A DNA stretch of 64,000 nt. Source: Pseudothauera nasutitermitis. Its GTDB lineage: Bacteria; Pseudomonadota; Gammaproteobacteria; Burkholderiales; Rhodocyclaceae. Below the pieces are notes generated by a model. It did no database searches. It was not told the DNA's origin and saw only the letters and a list, made by a program, of their open reading frames with translations. The stretch is taken from positions 96,528-160,527 of the forward strand of contig NZ_SSOC01000009.1 of NCBI RefSeq assembly GCF_004801295.1. The letters are read 5' to 3'. Of this stretch, positions 30,274-40,074 are shown one piece after another. Each line of letters starts with the position of its first letter. Position 1 is the stretch's first letter. The position numbers were made by a program, and so were the translations under genes.

Positions 30274-31278
30274 ATGTCCACACGCCTTCACGGCCCCGCA
30301 GGCGGCGGCACGCGCGCGCTGATCGCCGCCTGCATGCTGCTGCTCGGCCTGGGCGCGGCCGGCGCGCTGCTGCTGGGCGACTTCGCGCTGTCCCCGCGCG
30401 CCGTGCTCCAGGCCCTGCTGCCGGGCGCCGACGGCAGCGCGGCCTTCATCGTGCGCGAGCTGCGCCTGCCGCGCCTGCTGGTCGGCGTGCTGGCCGGCGC
30501 GGGCCTGGGCATGGCCGGCGCGATCATCCAGTCCATCACCCGCAACCCGCTGGGCGAACCCGGCCTGATGGGGGTCAGCGCCGGCGCTGCGTTCGGCATG
30601 GTCGCCAGCATGGTGCTGTTCGACCTGCCCGCCGCCCGCATGCTGCTCTGCGGCGTCGCCGGCGGCCTGTTCGCCGCGCTGCTCACCTTTGGCCTGGCCG
30701 CGCGCATGCGCCTGCAGCCGCTGTACCTGACGCTGACCGGCATGAGCGTGAATCTGTTCTTCGCCGCGGCCATCACGCTGCTGCTGGTGTCCTCCAGCGT
30801 CGAGGCCAACGGCATCTACTACTGGCTGACCGGCAGCCTGGCCAACCGGACCTGGCAGCACGTGCATCTGTTGTGGCCCTGGGTGCTGCTCGGCCTCGCG
30901 CTGGGCGCGGTCTGCGCGCGGCTGCTCGATCTGCTGGCGCTGGACGACAGCGTGCTGCGCGCGCTCGGCATGCGCATCGCCACCTGGCGCCTGCTGTTCG
31001 GCGCGCTGGCGGTGCTGCTGACCGCCGCGGCGGTGGCGGCCACCGGCCCGCTCGCCTTCATCGGCCTGGTGGCGCCGCATCTGGTGCGCTTCGGCCTGCG
31101 CCCGCATGGCGACGCCCTCGGCCACCGGCAACTGCTGCCCCTGTCGGCACTGGTCGGCGCCAGCCTGGTGTGCGGCGCAGATCTGGTCGCCAATTGGCGC
31201 ATGGTGCCGGTCGGCATCCTGTGCGTGCTGCTCGGCGGCCCGCTGCTGATTCACCTGATCCGCAAGCAGGAAAACTGA
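30274..31278 (+). CDS. FecCD-family siderophore ABC permease (first)
   Basis: A 334-residue inner-membrane protein with about nine to ten spans. FecCD signatures are LRLPRLLVGVLAGAGLGMAG, IQSITRNPLGEPGLMGVSAG and the ATPase-coupling/C-terminal region TGPLAFIGLVAPHLVRFGL. Start ATG at 30274, five bases after the binding-protein stop. With the next gene it forms the heterodimeric channel of a type II importer. Confidence 0.93.
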   Translation: MSTRLHGPAGGGTRALIAACMLLLGLGAAGALLLGDFALSPRAVLQALLPGADGSAAFIVRELRLPRLLVGVLAGAGLGMAGAIIQSITRNPLGEPGLMGVSAGAAFGMVASMVLFDLPAARMLLCGVAGGLFAALLTFGLAARMRLQPLYLTLTGMSVNLFFAAAITLLLVSSSVEANGIYYWLTGSLANRTWQHVHLLWPWVLLGLALGAVCARLLDLLALDDSVLRALGMRIATWRLLFGALAVLLTAAAVAATGPLAFIGLVAPHLVRFGLRPHGDALGHRQLLPLSALVGASLVCGADLVANWRMVPVGILCVLLGGPLLIHLIRKQEN

Positions 31279-31279
31279 C

Positions 31280-32362
31280 ATGGGCGCCCGTTCATTCATC
31301 GCGTTCACGGCCCCCACCCAGAGCGCCTCCCCTGCCCGCTGGCGCTTCATCATGGTCGGCGCCCTCTTGCTCGCCGCCCTGGCCGCACTGCTGGGGCTAT
31401 CCCTGCTGCTCGGCGCGGTACCGCTGGAGGCACGGCAGATCTGGCTGGCGCTGAGCGGAGAGGGCGATGCCACCATTCATGCCCTGCTGTGGAACCTGCG
31501 CCTGCCGCGCAGCCTGCTCGCCGTGGTGGTCGGGCTGCATTTCGCGCTGTCGGGCCTGATCCTGCAGGCGGTGATCCGCAATCCGCTCGCCGACCCCGGT
31601 GTCATCGGCGTGTCCAGTGGCGCCAGCCTGGCCATCGTCGCCTTCCTGCTGCTCGCCGACTTCATCAACGCCAGTCTGGGGCACGACGGCGGCCGCCTGC
31701 TCACGCTCGCCGGCTTGCCCTTCGCCGCCCTGCTCGGCGGGCTGGGCAGCGCGCTGCTGGTACTGGCGCTGTCGTGGCGCGCCGCGATCAGCCCGGTGCG
31801 GCTGGCGCTCAACGGCGTGGCCGTGGGCGCCGTGCTCAACGCGCTGGTCATGTGGATCGTGGTGGCCTGGGGCGGCGCGCGTACCGAGATCACCGTGATC
31901 TGGCTGGCCGGCAGCCTGTACGGGCGCGATTTCGACCACCTCGCGCTGCTGCTGCCGTGGTCCGCGCTCGGGCTGGCGGGCGCCTGGCTGCTGCTGCGCC
32001 CGCTGTCGCTGCTGCGCTTCGACGACGACGTCGCCCGCGGCCTGGGCCTGCATCTGCTGCGCTGGCGGCTGGTGGCGCTGGTGGTCGCGGTGCTGCTGGC
32101 CGCCAGCGCCATCGCCGTGGCCGGGCCGATCGGCTTCGTCGGCCTGGTGATCCCGCACTTGGCCCGTCTGCTGGTGGGCAGCGAGCTGCGCCGCCTGCTG
32201 CCGGTCAGCGCGCTGTGCGGCGCCGTGCTGACGCTGGGCGCGGACACGGTCGCGCGCACCGCGATCCAGCCGCTCGAACTGCCGGTCGGCGTGCTCACCA
32301 CGCTGCTCGGCATCCCGGTCTTCCTGATCCTGCTCCAACGCCACGCAGGGAAAACGGCATGA
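31280..32362 (+). CDS. FecCD-family siderophore ABC permease (second)
   Basis: A 360-residue inner-membrane protein, partner of the first permease. Signatures: LRLPRSLLAVVVGLHFALSG, LQAVIRNPLADPGVIGVSSG and AGPIGFVGLVIPHLARLLVG. Its N-terminus is about 20 residues longer than its partner's. It starts one base after the preceding stop and overlaps the ATPase gene by four bases (ATGA), so the stoichiometry is probably translationally fixed. Confidence 0.93.
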   Translation: MGARSFIAFTAPTQSASPARWRFIMVGALLLAALAALLGLSLLLGAVPLEARQIWLALSGEGDATIHALLWNLRLPRSLLAVVVGLHFALSGLILQAVIRNPLADPGVIGVSSGASLAIVAFLLLADFINASLGHDGGRLLTLAGLPFAALLGGLGSALLVLALSWRAAISPVRLALNGVAVGAVLNALVMWIVVAWGGARTEITVIWLAGSLYGRDFDHLALLLPWSALGLAGAWLLLRPLSLLRFDDDVARGLGLHLLRWRLVALVVAVLLAASAIAVAGPIGFVGLVIPHLARLLVGSELRRLLPVSALCGAVLTLGADTVARTAIQPLELPVGVLTTLLGIPVFLILLQRHAGKTA

Positions 32363-33219
32363 GCCTGCACGCCACCTCACTCGAACTGGGCTACGGCCCG
32401 CGCCGCATCGTCGAAATCGCCGAACTGCGCCTCGCCCCCGGCACCCTCACCTGCATCATCGGCCCCAACGGCTGCGGCAAATCGACGCTGCTGCGCGCCC
32501 TCGGCGGCCTGTTGAAACCCGCCGCCGGCCGGGTCTGCCTGGACGGCCGCCCGCTGCCGCAGTGGAAACCGAAAATGCTCGCGCGGCGCCTGGCCAGCCT
32601 GCCCCAGGCACCGTCGGCGCCGGACGGCATCAGCGTGCGCCAGCTGGTCGGCCACGGCCGCTATCCCCATCAGGGACTGCTGGCGAGCCACGGCGTCGGC
32701 GACGACGGAATCATCGACTGGGCGATGCAGGCCACCCGCATCGCCCATCTGCAAACACGCGTCTTCAGCACCCTGTCCGGCGGCGAACGCCAGCGCGCCT
32801 GGCTGGCGATGACCCTGGCGCAACGGGCCGACATCCTGCTGCTCGACGAGCCCACCACCTGGCTGGACATGGGCCACCAGGCGGAGCTGCTGGAACTGCT
32901 CGCCGCGCTGCAGCGCGAACACGGCCTGACCATCGCCATGGTGCTGCACGACATCAACCAGGCCAGCCAGTACGCCGACCGCCTGCTGGCGATGCGCGAC
33001 GGACGCATCGTCGCCGACGGTCCGCCCGCACAGGTGGTCGATGGAGCGCTCACCGAAACCCTGTTCGGCCTGCGCACCGAGCAGGTGTACCGCGACCTCG
33101 GCGGCCGGCGGGTGCCCTTCTGTCTGCCGCTGCCGGCATCCGCCGCTGCGGACCCGGCGGCCGCGTCCGCAGCGGCCCGGCCGTCACCCACCCATTCCAC
33201 GCAGTTCGATGAAGTCTGA
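32359..33219 (+). CDS. Siderophore ABC transporter ATPase (FecE/FepC type)
   Basis: A 286-residue ATPase. Walker A IIGPNGCGKSTLLRAL (residues about 34-49), signature LSGGERQRAWLAMTLAQ, Walker B ILLLDEPTTWLDMGHQ and H-loop MVLHDINQASQYADR. The WLDMGHQ after Walker B is characteristic of iron-siderophore importers. The C-terminal about 35 residues are Ala/Pro/Ser-rich and longer than usual. It ends 10 bp before the receptor ATG. Confidence 0.94.
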   Translation: MSLHATSLELGYGPRRIVEIAELRLAPGTLTCIIGPNGCGKSTLLRALGGLLKPAAGRVCLDGRPLPQWKPKMLARRLASLPQAPSAPDGISVRQLVGHGRYPHQGLLASHGVGDDGIIDWAMQATRIAHLQTRVFSTLSGGERQRAWLAMTLAQRADILLLDEPTTWLDMGHQAELLELLAALQREHGLTIAMVLHDINQASQYADRLLAMRDGRIVADGPPAQVVDGALTETLFGLRTEQVYRDLGGRRVPFCLPLPASAAADPAAASAAARPSPTHSTQFDEV

Positions 33220-33229
33220 GAGGTCAATC

Positions 33230-35464
33230 ATGAACATGCCGCACCCCGCCCGCTCCCTTCCCGCCCGTCGCCGCCATGCGCTCGGCCACACGCCGCGTTT
33301 CACGCCCCTGACGCTGGCGCTGGCCGGCCTGTTCGCACTGGGCACGGGAGCGGCCGCCCATGCCGACGGTGGCGCCCCCGACGGCGAAACCGCCGTCACG
33401 CTGGGCACCGTGACGGTGAGCGCCCGCCGCGCCGAGGAACAGCTCAAGGACATTCCCTTCAGCGTCACCGCGATCAGCGGCGAGGAAGCCGAGGCACGCC
33501 GCCTGCATTCGCTGGAGGACGTGCTGCGGCAGACGCCCGGCGTCGATTTCGTCACCAACATGGGCGTGGCCAACACCACCCTGCGCATCCGCGGCGTCGG
33601 CGCGCTGCAAAAGGTCAGCGGCGACGACACCTCGGTGATCCTCAACGTCGACGGCATGCCGATGTCGGCCTCCAGCGCGACTCTGAACGTACTCGACGTG
33701 GAACGCGTGGAAGTCCTCAAGGGACCGCAGGGCACGCTGTTCGGCCGCAATTCGGAAGCCGGCGCGGTCAACATCGTCACGCGCAAGCCCACGCGCTGGT
33801 TCGAAGGCCAGGTGCGCGCGGAAATCGGCCAGGACCACCACCGGCTCGTCGAAGGCGTGGTCAGCGGCCCACTCAGCGACAGCGTGGCCGCGCGCGTGGC
33901 GCTGCGCAGCTCCGGCATCGACAACCACATCGAGAACGCCCGCGACGGCAAGCCGCTGAACAAGCCGCGCGAACAGACCGGCCGCGCCAGCCTGCTGTGG
34001 CAGATCGGCGCGGATACCACGCTCAACTTCAGCGCCGGGCGCGAGGTGCAGAAGCACCGCGACTGGGTCTATCTGCTCCACCCCTACGGCGATCCGGCGC
34101 AAATCGACGGCCCGCCGGGCGGCGAATCGAACCGCCGCGCGGTCAACCGCTACAACGCCGAACTCATGCACAATTTCGAGCGTTCGGTGCTGACCCTGCT
34201 CAGCGGCTATTCGCGCACCCACCACGACAGCACCACGCCGATCTACGAAGGACGCACCTACACACAACTGATCGGCTTCGCCCCCGACGCGAGCTGGAGC
34301 AGCGTGGTACGCGAAAAGGCCTGGAACCACGAAGTGCGCCTGGCTTCGGCGCCACAGGCACGCGTGTTCTGGGTGGTCGGTCTGAACAGTTACCGCGCTG
34401 ATCGCTCGCTGGACCGCATCGACTCCTACGACACCTTCTACCCGGACAACCCGACTGCCTCCGACACCTTCCGCGACTTCACCACCGACGCCGACGCGAT
34501 CTTCGCCGAAGCGACCTATCCGCTCACCGATGCCACCAAACTGACGCTGGGCGGACGCTACACGCGCGAAAAGAAGACCTACAAGGCCCTGTGGATCGCC
34601 AGCCCCGACAACAGCAGCCCGATCCGCGAGGCACGCGACAATCAGAAGCTGTCGGACAACTACGCCACCGGGCGCGTCGCCCTGGGCCACGCGCTCAGCC
34701 CGCAGCTCAACGTCTATGGCATCTATGCGCGCGGCTACAAGGCCGGCGGCTTCGACGACGAAGGCACCAACTTCACCGCCCTGCAGCCCGACACGCCCTA
34801 CAAGGCTGCCACCGTGAATAGCTACGAGACCGGCCTGAAGTTCGAAAGCGCCGACAAGCGCCTGGCCTGGAACACCGCGTTGTTCCTGAATCGCGTCAAG
34901 AACGACCACATGCTGATGTTCGACCCCATGACCATGGCGACCAACAAGGACAACCGCGACACCGAGAGCCGGGGCCTCGAAGTCGACGCCCAATGGCGCG
35001 CCACGCGCGGGCTCACCCTGTCCGGCGGGATCGCCTACACACGGGCCAGGATCAAGGGCACGGGCAGCGCCGGCGCCGCGAGCGACGTGCACAGCGGCAA
35101 CGGCGTGCCGGAAGTGCCGCGCTGGGGCGCCACCCTGTCGGCCACCTACGAAACCGCCTTGCCGGCGATGCTCGGCATGGCCAACCCGCGCCTCAACGCC
35201 AAGCTCACCAACCGCTATGTCGGCAAGCGGCCGGCCGATCCGCAGAACACCTTCGATCTGAAGGCCTACAACAAGCTCGATCTGCGTCTGGGCCTGCAGC
35301 AGGGCGGCACCGAAATCTATCTGTGGGCGGACAACCTGTTGGATGAACGGTACGACCTGTACGGCTACTACATCGCACCGTACTTCCCCGGCGGTTCGGA
35401 CGCCCGCATCGGTGCCCCCGGCCGGGGCCGCAGCCTGGGCGTCGGCATCAGCGTCATGTTCTGA
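33230..35464 (+). CDS. TonB-dependent outer-membrane receptor
   Basis: A 744-residue receptor. A signal peptide ends at [10 protein letters not shown] TonB-box-like strand ([14 protein letters not shown]) is followed by the plug domain ([51 protein letters not shown]) and a 22-strand-type barrel ending in the aromatic GVGISVMF. No STN domain, so unlike the receptor at 14 kb it should not signal to an ECF sigma factor. FyuA/pesticin-receptor-like by overall pattern and context. Start at 33230 is supported by GAGAGG six bases upstream; an earlier ATG at 33209 lies inside the ATPase gene. Confidence 0.92.
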   Translation: MNMPHPARSLPARRRHALGHTPRFTPLTLALAGLFALGTGAAAHADGGAPDGETAVTLGTVTVSARRAEEQLKDIPFSVTAISGEEAEARRLHSLEDVLRQTPGVDFVTNMGVANTTLRIRGVGALQKVSGDDTSVILNVDGMPMSASSATLNVLDVERVEVLKGPQGTLFGRNSEAGAVNIVTRKPTRWFEGQVRAEIGQDHHRLVEGVVSGPLSDSVAARVALRSSGIDNHIENARDGKPLNKPREQTGRASLLWQIGADTTLNFSAGREVQKHRDWVYLLHPYGDPAQIDGPPGGESNRRAVNRYNAELMHNFERSVLTLLSGYSRTHHDSTTPIYEGRTYTQLIGFAPDASWSSVVREKAWNHEVRLASAPQARVFWVVGLNSYRADRSLDRIDSYDTFYPDNPTASDTFRDFTTDADAIFAEATYPLTDATKLTLGGRYTREKKTYKALWIASPDNSSPIREARDNQKLSDNYATGRVALGHALSPQLNVYGIYARGYKAGGFDDEGTNFTALQPDTPYKAATVNSYETGLKFESADKRLAWNTALFLNRVKNDHMLMFDPMTMATNKDNRDTESRGLEVDAQWRATRGLTLSGGIAYTRARIKGTGSAGAASDVHSGNGVPEVPRWGATLSATYETALPAMLGMANPRLNAKLTNRYVGKRPADPQNTFDLKAYNKLDLRLGLQQGGTEIYLWADNLLDERYDLYGYYIAPYFPGGSDARIGAPGRGRSLGVGISVMF

Positions 35465-35621
35465 AAGCCGCGACGGTCCCGCGCCGCAATGGCCACGGAC
35501 CGTCCCCGCCCTGCCCCGCAACTTTCCGTCCCCCTTGGTGAGCGATGCGGCCAGGCTTGTCTACAGCCGGGCGCTCCGCTATAGTTCACCGTTTTCCGAA
35601 TTCTCCGTTCAGGACACCCAG

Positions 35622-35870
35622 ATGGTCGTCATTCGCCTTGCCCGTGGTGGCTCCAAAAAGCGCCCGTTCTTCAACATCGTCGCCGCCGATTCGCGCAACC
35701 GCCGCGACGGCCGCTTCATCGAGCGCGTCGGTTTCTACAACCCGATCGCCGCCGGCGCCGAAAAGGGCCTGGTGGTCAACACCGACCGCCTGAGCTACTG
35801 GCAGCAGAACGGCGCCCAGCTGTCGCCGACCGTCGCCCGCCTGGTGAAGCAGGCCGCCGCGGCTGCCTGA
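35622..35870 (+). CDS. rpsP: 30S ribosomal protein S16
   Basis: An 82-residue ribosomal protein starting [20 protein letters not shown] with the conserved [20 protein letters not shown]. Length is normal. The ATG at 35622 follows CAGGA. It heads the usual rpsP-rimM-trmD-rplS operon; the 157 bp before it, downstream of the receptor gene, contain no recognised gene. Confidence 0.98.
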   Translation: MVVIRLARGGSKKRPFFNIVAADSRNRRDGRFIERVGFYNPIAAGAEKGLVVNTDRLSYWQQNGAQLSPTVARLVKQAAAAA

Positions 35871-35892
35871 TCTCCCGGCACGCCGAAGCGCA

Positions 35893-36399
35893 ATGATCGT
35901 ACTGGGGCGCATCGTCGCCCCTTTTGGCGTTCAGGGCTGGGTCAAGATCCATCCCTTCGGGGATGATCCGCTGTCCTGGCGCGAGATGCCGCAGTGGTGG
36001 CTGGCGCCCGCCGCCGAAACCCCGGAAGCGGAGTGGCGCGCGCTGACGCCGCACTCCTGCCGGGTGCACGGCAAGGGGCTGGTCGCCGCCTTCGAGGAAA
36101 TCGCCGACCGCAATGCGGCGGAAAGCTTCGAGGGCTGGTACATCGGCGCGCCGCGCGAAGCCCTGCCGGATACCGGCAAGGACGAGTATTACTGGCACGA
36201 CCTGGTCGGGCTGACGGTGGAAAACGAGTCCGGCGAGGCGCTGGGCACGGTGTCCGGCCTGTTGTCGACCGGCGTGCATGACGTGCTGCAGGTCCAGGAC
36301 GGCGAAGAAGAGCGTCTGATTCCCTTCGTCGCCGCCTACGTGCTGGACGTCGACCTCGCCGCCCGGCGCATCCGGGTGACGTGGGAACGAGACTGGTAA
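35893..36399 (+). CDS. rimM: Ribosome maturation factor RimM
   Basis: A 168-residue two-domain protein (RimM N-terminal beta barrel, PRC-type C-terminal barrel). It starts [22 protein letters not shown] and has the C-terminal signature [12 protein letters not shown] and [20 protein letters not shown]. It binds S19 and assists 16S 3-prime domain maturation. It is 22 bp after rpsP and followed closely by trmD. Confidence 0.97.
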   Translation: MIVLGRIVAPFGVQGWVKIHPFGDDPLSWREMPQWWLAPAAETPEAEWRALTPHSCRVHGKGLVAAFEEIADRNAAESFEGWYIGAPREALPDTGKDEYYWHDLVGLTVENESGEALGTVSGLLSTGVHDVLQVQDGEEERLIPFVAAYVLDVDLAARRIRVTWERDW

Positions 36400-36410
36400 C
36401 GACGGCAACG

Positions 36411-37229
36411 GTGGATACCCAGACGGACCGCCAACGTGCGGACGGCAACGAGGCCCGGCGCTTCGACGTGGTGACGCTGTTTCCGGAAATGTTCGCCGCC
36501 CTCACCGGCAGCGGCATCACCCGCCGGGCGCGGGAGCGCGGTCTGTACGAGATCGCCTTCCACAACCCGCGCGACTTCGCCCACGACGTGCATCGCACGG
36601 TGGACGACCGTCCCTACGGAGGCGGTCCGGGCATGGTGATGCTGGCCGAGCCGCTGGAGCAGGCGATCGAACAGGCCCGGGAGGCCCAGCGCACGGCGCT
36701 TGGCAAGCCCGGGCGGGTGATCTACCTGTCGCCCCAGGGGCGCAGGCTGGACCATCGCAAGGTGATGGAACTGGTGGATGCACCGGCGCTGGTGCTGCTG
36801 TGCGGGCGCTACGAGGGCATCGACCAGCGCGTGCTGGAACGCTGCGTGGATGAGGAGATTTCGCTGGGCGATTTCGTGCTCTCCGGCGGCGAACTGCCGG
36901 CGATGGTGCTGCTCGATGCCATCGTGCGCCAGTTGCCCGGCGCGCTGAACGACGCGGATTCGGCGCGCGAGGATTCCTTCGCCGAAGGGCTGCTGGACTG
37001 CCCGCACTACACCCGCCCCGAGGTCTATCGGGGCGCGCCGGTGCCGGCGGTGCTGTTGTCCGGCAACCACGCGGCGATCCGCCGCTGGCGCCTCAAGCAG
37101 TCGCTCGGGCGCACCCGGCTGTTGCGTCCCGATCTGCTGGACGGACGCAGGCTGAACAAGGAAGAATTGCGCCTGCTCGAGGAATTCGGGCAGGAACAGG
37201 AAGGGACGGCGGACCGCGATGCGGACTGA
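36411..37229 (+). CDS. trmD: tRNA (guanine-37-N1) methyltransferase
   Basis: A SPOUT methyltransferase that makes m1G37 using S-adenosylmethionine and prevents frameshifting. Signatures: [33 protein letters not shown], the trefoil-knot segment [13 protein letters not shown] and [14 protein letters not shown]. No ATG exists near the expected N-terminus. A GTG at 36411, 12 bp after rimM, gives 272 residues with an 18-residue extension over usual starts; a GTG at 36381, overlapping rimM, is the alternative. Neither has a strong ribosome-binding site. Confidence 0.95.
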   Translation: MDTQTDRQRADGNEARRFDVVTLFPEMFAALTGSGITRRARERGLYEIAFHNPRDFAHDVHRTVDDRPYGGGPGMVMLAEPLEQAIEQAREAQRTALGKPGRVIYLSPQGRRLDHRKVMELVDAPALVLLCGRYEGIDQRVLERCVDEEISLGDFVLSGGELPAMVLLDAIVRQLPGALNDADSAREDSFAEGLLDCPHYTRPEVYRGAPVPAVLLSGNHAAIRRWRLKQSLGRTRLLRPDLLDGRRLNKEELRLLEEFGQEQEGTADRDAD

Positions 37230-37313
37230 CCGCCCCATTACAAACCGCACGCATCAGGTACGCCTGCTCTGCGCGCAAGGCCAAGTGCCATTGAAACGAC
37301 AGGAGTCACACTG

Positions 37314-37709
37314 ATGAACCTGATTCAGCAGATCGAACAGGAAGAAATCGCCCGCCTGAGCCAAGGCAAGACCATCCCGGCGTTCGCTCCCGGCGACACC
37401 GTGATCGTCCAGGTGAAGGTCAAGGAAGGTACCCGCGAACGTCTCCAGGCCTACGAAGGCGTGGTGATCGCCAAGCGCAACCGCGGCCTCAACTCCAACT
37501 TCATCGTGCGCAAGATCTCCTCCGGCGAGGGCGTGGAACGGACCTTCCAGACCTACTCCCCGCTGGTGGCCAGCATCGAAGTGAAGCGCCGCGGCGACGT
37601 GCGTCGCGCCAAGCTGTACTACCTGCGTCAGCGTTCGGGCAAGTCCGCGCGGATCAAGGAAAAGCTCGACTACAAGTCGGCCGCCGCGAAGAAGCAGCAG
37701 CAAGCCTGA
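37314..37709 (+). CDS. rplS: 50S ribosomal protein L19
   Basis: A 131-residue protein of the subunit interface, starting [20 protein letters not shown] with the conserved [16 protein letters not shown] and [21 protein letters not shown] slightly extended Lys/Ala/Gln tail is present. Ribosome-binding site CAGGAG is 9 nt before the ATG. It is the last gene of the operon and is followed by a strong terminator. Confidence 0.98.
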   Translation: MNLIQQIEQEEIARLSQGKTIPAFAPGDTVIVQVKVKEGTRERLQAYEGVVIAKRNRGLNSNFIVRKISSGEGVERTFQTYSPLVASIEVKRRGDVRRAKLYYLRQRSGKSARIKEKLDYKSAAAKKQQQA

Positions 37710-37730
37710 TCGCGCCGAACCGGCGAAAGG

Positions 37731-37757
37731 AAAACGGACCCTTCGGGGTCCGTTTTT
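37731..37757 (+). terminator. Rho-independent terminator of rplS operon
   Basis: AAAACGGACCC, loop TTCG and GGGTCCGTTTTT form an 11-bp stem with a UUCG tetraloop and a T tract, 22 bp after the rplS stop. The A-rich 5-prime side means it may also act for the convergent lptG transcript. Confidence 0.95.
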
Positions 37758-37785
37758 CGTTGACCTGCGCCGGCAGCGCGTCGAT

Positions 37786-38865
37786 TCAGCGCCGCTCGAC
37801 CAGATACAGCAGCGCACCGGCCGCGAGCAGGAAGATCAGCGCCGGCGTCAGCGCCGCCATCACCGGCGGCCAGGCGTTGATCACGCCGAGATTGGAGAAC
37901 AGGCCGTTGAGCAACTGGAAGCCGATGCCCAGCATGATGCCCAGGAAGACCTTCACGCTCACCGCGCCCATGCGGTCATGCATGAAGGCGAAGGGCAAGG
38001 CCAGCGCCATCATCACCAGTGTGGCGAGCGGATAGGTCAGCTTCTTCCACAGGGCGATCTCGTAGCGCTCCGTGCTCTGGCGGTTTTCCTGCAGGTGGCG
38101 GATGTAGGCGTACAGCGCGACCACCGACATGCGCTCGGGCGAGATCATCAGCACGCTCAGCACCTCCGGCGTGAGCTCCGAGCGCCAGACCAGCTCCTCC
38201 TGGCGCTCCACGGTGGTGGCTTCGTCGGTGAACCGGGTGCTCACCACGTCGCGCAGGCGCCATACGCCTTCCTGGCGGTCGTAGGCGCCGGATGCCGCCT
38301 CGCTCGCCGAAGCCATCTGATTCTCGGCATCGAATTCGAAGATGCGCACGCGCTCCATGCTGCGGTCGGCCCGCAGGGTGCGCACATTGACGATGCGCGG
38401 ACCGTCCTTCACCCACAACCCGGAACGCAGTTGCTGCGACACCGTGGAATTGGTCGCCACCAGGCGCCACTGCTGTGCGGCGCTTTCCGCCGGCGGGGCG
38501 ATGTATTCGCCGAATACGAAGGTGAGCACCACGAACACCGCGCCGACCTGCGCGAGCATGCGCATCATGGCCAGGTTGGACAGCCCGGAGGCGCGCATCA
38601 CGGTGATCTCGGAGTGGCGCGCGAGCGTGGTGAGCGCGTACAGCGTGCCGATCAGCACGGCGATCGGCAGCAGTTCGTACACCCGCCCCGGCAAGGTCAT
38701 CAGCACATAGATGAAGGCGTGGTACAGCTCGTAGCCCTGCTTGCCGATGTCCTCCAGTTCATTGACGAAGTCGAAGAACGCGAACAGGCCGAGGAAGGCC
38801 ACCAGCACCAGGCCGGTGGACGCGAAGACCTCGCGGGCCAGATAGCGCTTCAGCACCGGACTCAT
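37786..38865 (-). CDS. lptG: LPS export ABC transporter permease LptG
   Basis: A 359-residue inner-membrane protein of the LptB2FGC complex that extracts lipopolysaccharide and passes it to the Lpt bridge. It starts MSPVLKRYLAREVFASTGLV. Three N-terminal spans, a periplasmic beta-jellyroll (residues about 130-265, with WVKDGPRIVNVRTLRADRSM) and three C-terminal spans (LATLVMMALALPFAFM) are visible. The coupling-helix region contains LYALTTLARHSEITVMRASG. It overlaps lptF by four bases. Confidence 0.95.
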   Translation of the reverse strand: MSPVLKRYLAREVFASTGLVLVAFLGLFAFFDFVNELEDIGKQGYELYHAFIYVLMTLPGRVYELLPIAVLIGTLYALTTLARHSEITVMRASGLSNLAMMRMLAQVGAVFVVLTFVFGEYIAPPAESAAQQWRLVATNSTVSQQLRSGLWVKDGPRIVNVRTLRADRSMERVRIFEFDAENQMASASEAASGAYDRQEGVWRLRDVVSTRFTDEATTVERQEELVWRSELTPEVLSVLMISPERMSVVALYAYIRHLQENRQSTERYEIALWKKLTYPLATLVMMALALPFAFMHDRMGAVSVKVFLGIMLGIGFQLLNGLFSNLGVINAWPPVMAALTPALIFLLAAGALLYLVERR

Positions 38866-39998
38866 GCGCGCGCCCGCCAGAACGGCGACACCGCCAGCCG
38901 GTGATAGAACAGCAGGCCGAGCGCCAGCGCGACCACCAGATGCGGCAGCAACAGGCCGAGCTCCACGGACAGCCGCCCGCGCGACACCCAGGCCTGGCAG
39001 ATGGAGATGGCGTTGCTGTAGATCAGGAAGGTCAGCACCGCGACGATCAGGTTGTTGGTACGCCCGGCGCGCGGATTGACGAAGGACAGCGGAATCGCCA
39101 GCAGGGCCAGCAGCAGCGCGGAGATCGGCGCGCCGATGCGCCCGATCAGTTCGGCAAGGTGATGGCGCTCACCGCTGTCGATCAAGGCTGCCGTGCTCAT
39201 CGCGCGCGAACGCGTCGCCTGGCTGGCTGCCTCGCGCTGTTCCACCAGCACCGAATAACGCTCGAACTCCATCACCCGGTATTCCGTCGTGCCCGGTTTG
39301 CCCTCGTAGCGGCGGCCCTGTTCCAGCACCACGTAGCGGTCGCCATCCTCATCGACCAGCACCGAGCCCTCGGCCGAGACGATCACCCCCTCGCGCCCCG
39401 GTTCCTCGCTGCTGATGAACACATTGCGCACCTTGCCGTCCGCGCCCGCGCCCACCTCGACGAAGAACACCCGCGAGGCACCGGCCGATTCGCGGAACAC
39501 CCCCGGCGCCACGCGCGAGCTGTCGTCCCGGCTTTCCAGCCGGTTGCGGTACTCCACGTTCATCTGTTCGGCCCACGGCGCCAGATACAGCGTGGCGGCC
39601 GCAATCACCAGCGCGAACGGCACGGCGAAGCGCAGCACCGGACGGATCCAGGCGGTCAGCGGCACGCCGGAGGCGAACCACACCACCATCTCGGAATCCT
39701 TGTAGCTGCGCGACAGCGACATCAGCACGGCGATGAACAGGGTCAGCGACAGGACGATGGGCAGACGCGCCAGGGCGCCGAAACCGATCAGGCCCAGCAC
39801 CGCGTCGGACGGCACGCGGCCGCCGGCGGCGTCGCCCAGCATGCGGATCAGCACGGTCGTCAGCAGAATGGCGAACAGCGCCACGAACACCGCGGCGGCG
39901 GCGTGGGCGAATTCGCGCTGAAGAGCGCGCCGGAAGATGTTTGCGCGAGGAGCGGCCACCGAGAATTCTTGTGTTGCGCGGGCCTTGCGCCCGGGCAT
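38862..39998 (-). CDS. lptF: LPS export ABC transporter permease LptF
   Basis: A 378-residue partner of LptG. IFRRALQREFAHAAAAVFVA marks the first span, LSRSYKDSEMVVWFASG is the coupling-helix region, and the periplasmic jellyroll (SRVFFVEVGAGADGKVRNVF) precedes three C-terminal spans. The ATG at 39998 gives about 20 residues before the first typical LptF residue, slightly longer than relatives. It is divergent from pepA, an arrangement common in proteobacteria, with a 76-bp shared promoter gap. Confidence 0.94.
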   Translation of the reverse strand: MPGRKARATQEFSVAAPRANIFRRALQREFAHAAAAVFVALFAILLTTVLIRMLGDAAGGRVPSDAVLGLIGFGALARLPIVLSLTLFIAVLMSLSRSYKDSEMVVWFASGVPLTAWIRPVLRFAVPFALVIAAATLYLAPWAEQMNVEYRNRLESRDDSSRVAPGVFRESAGASRVFFVEVGAGADGKVRNVFISSEEPGREGVIVSAEGSVLVDEDGDRYVVLEQGRRYEGKPGTTEYRVMEFERYSVLVEQREAASQATRSRAMSTAALIDSGERHHLAELIGRIGAPISALLLALLAIPLSFVNPRAGRTNNLIVAVLTFLIYSNAISICQAWVSRGRLSVELGLLLPHLVVALALGLLFYHRLAVSPFWRARA

Positions 39999-40074
39999 GG
40001 TTCTTTGACGGCCTTTGCGCGAAGGGGCGATAATCGACCCCATTTCGCGACGGCGTCATTCCAAGGAACAGCGC

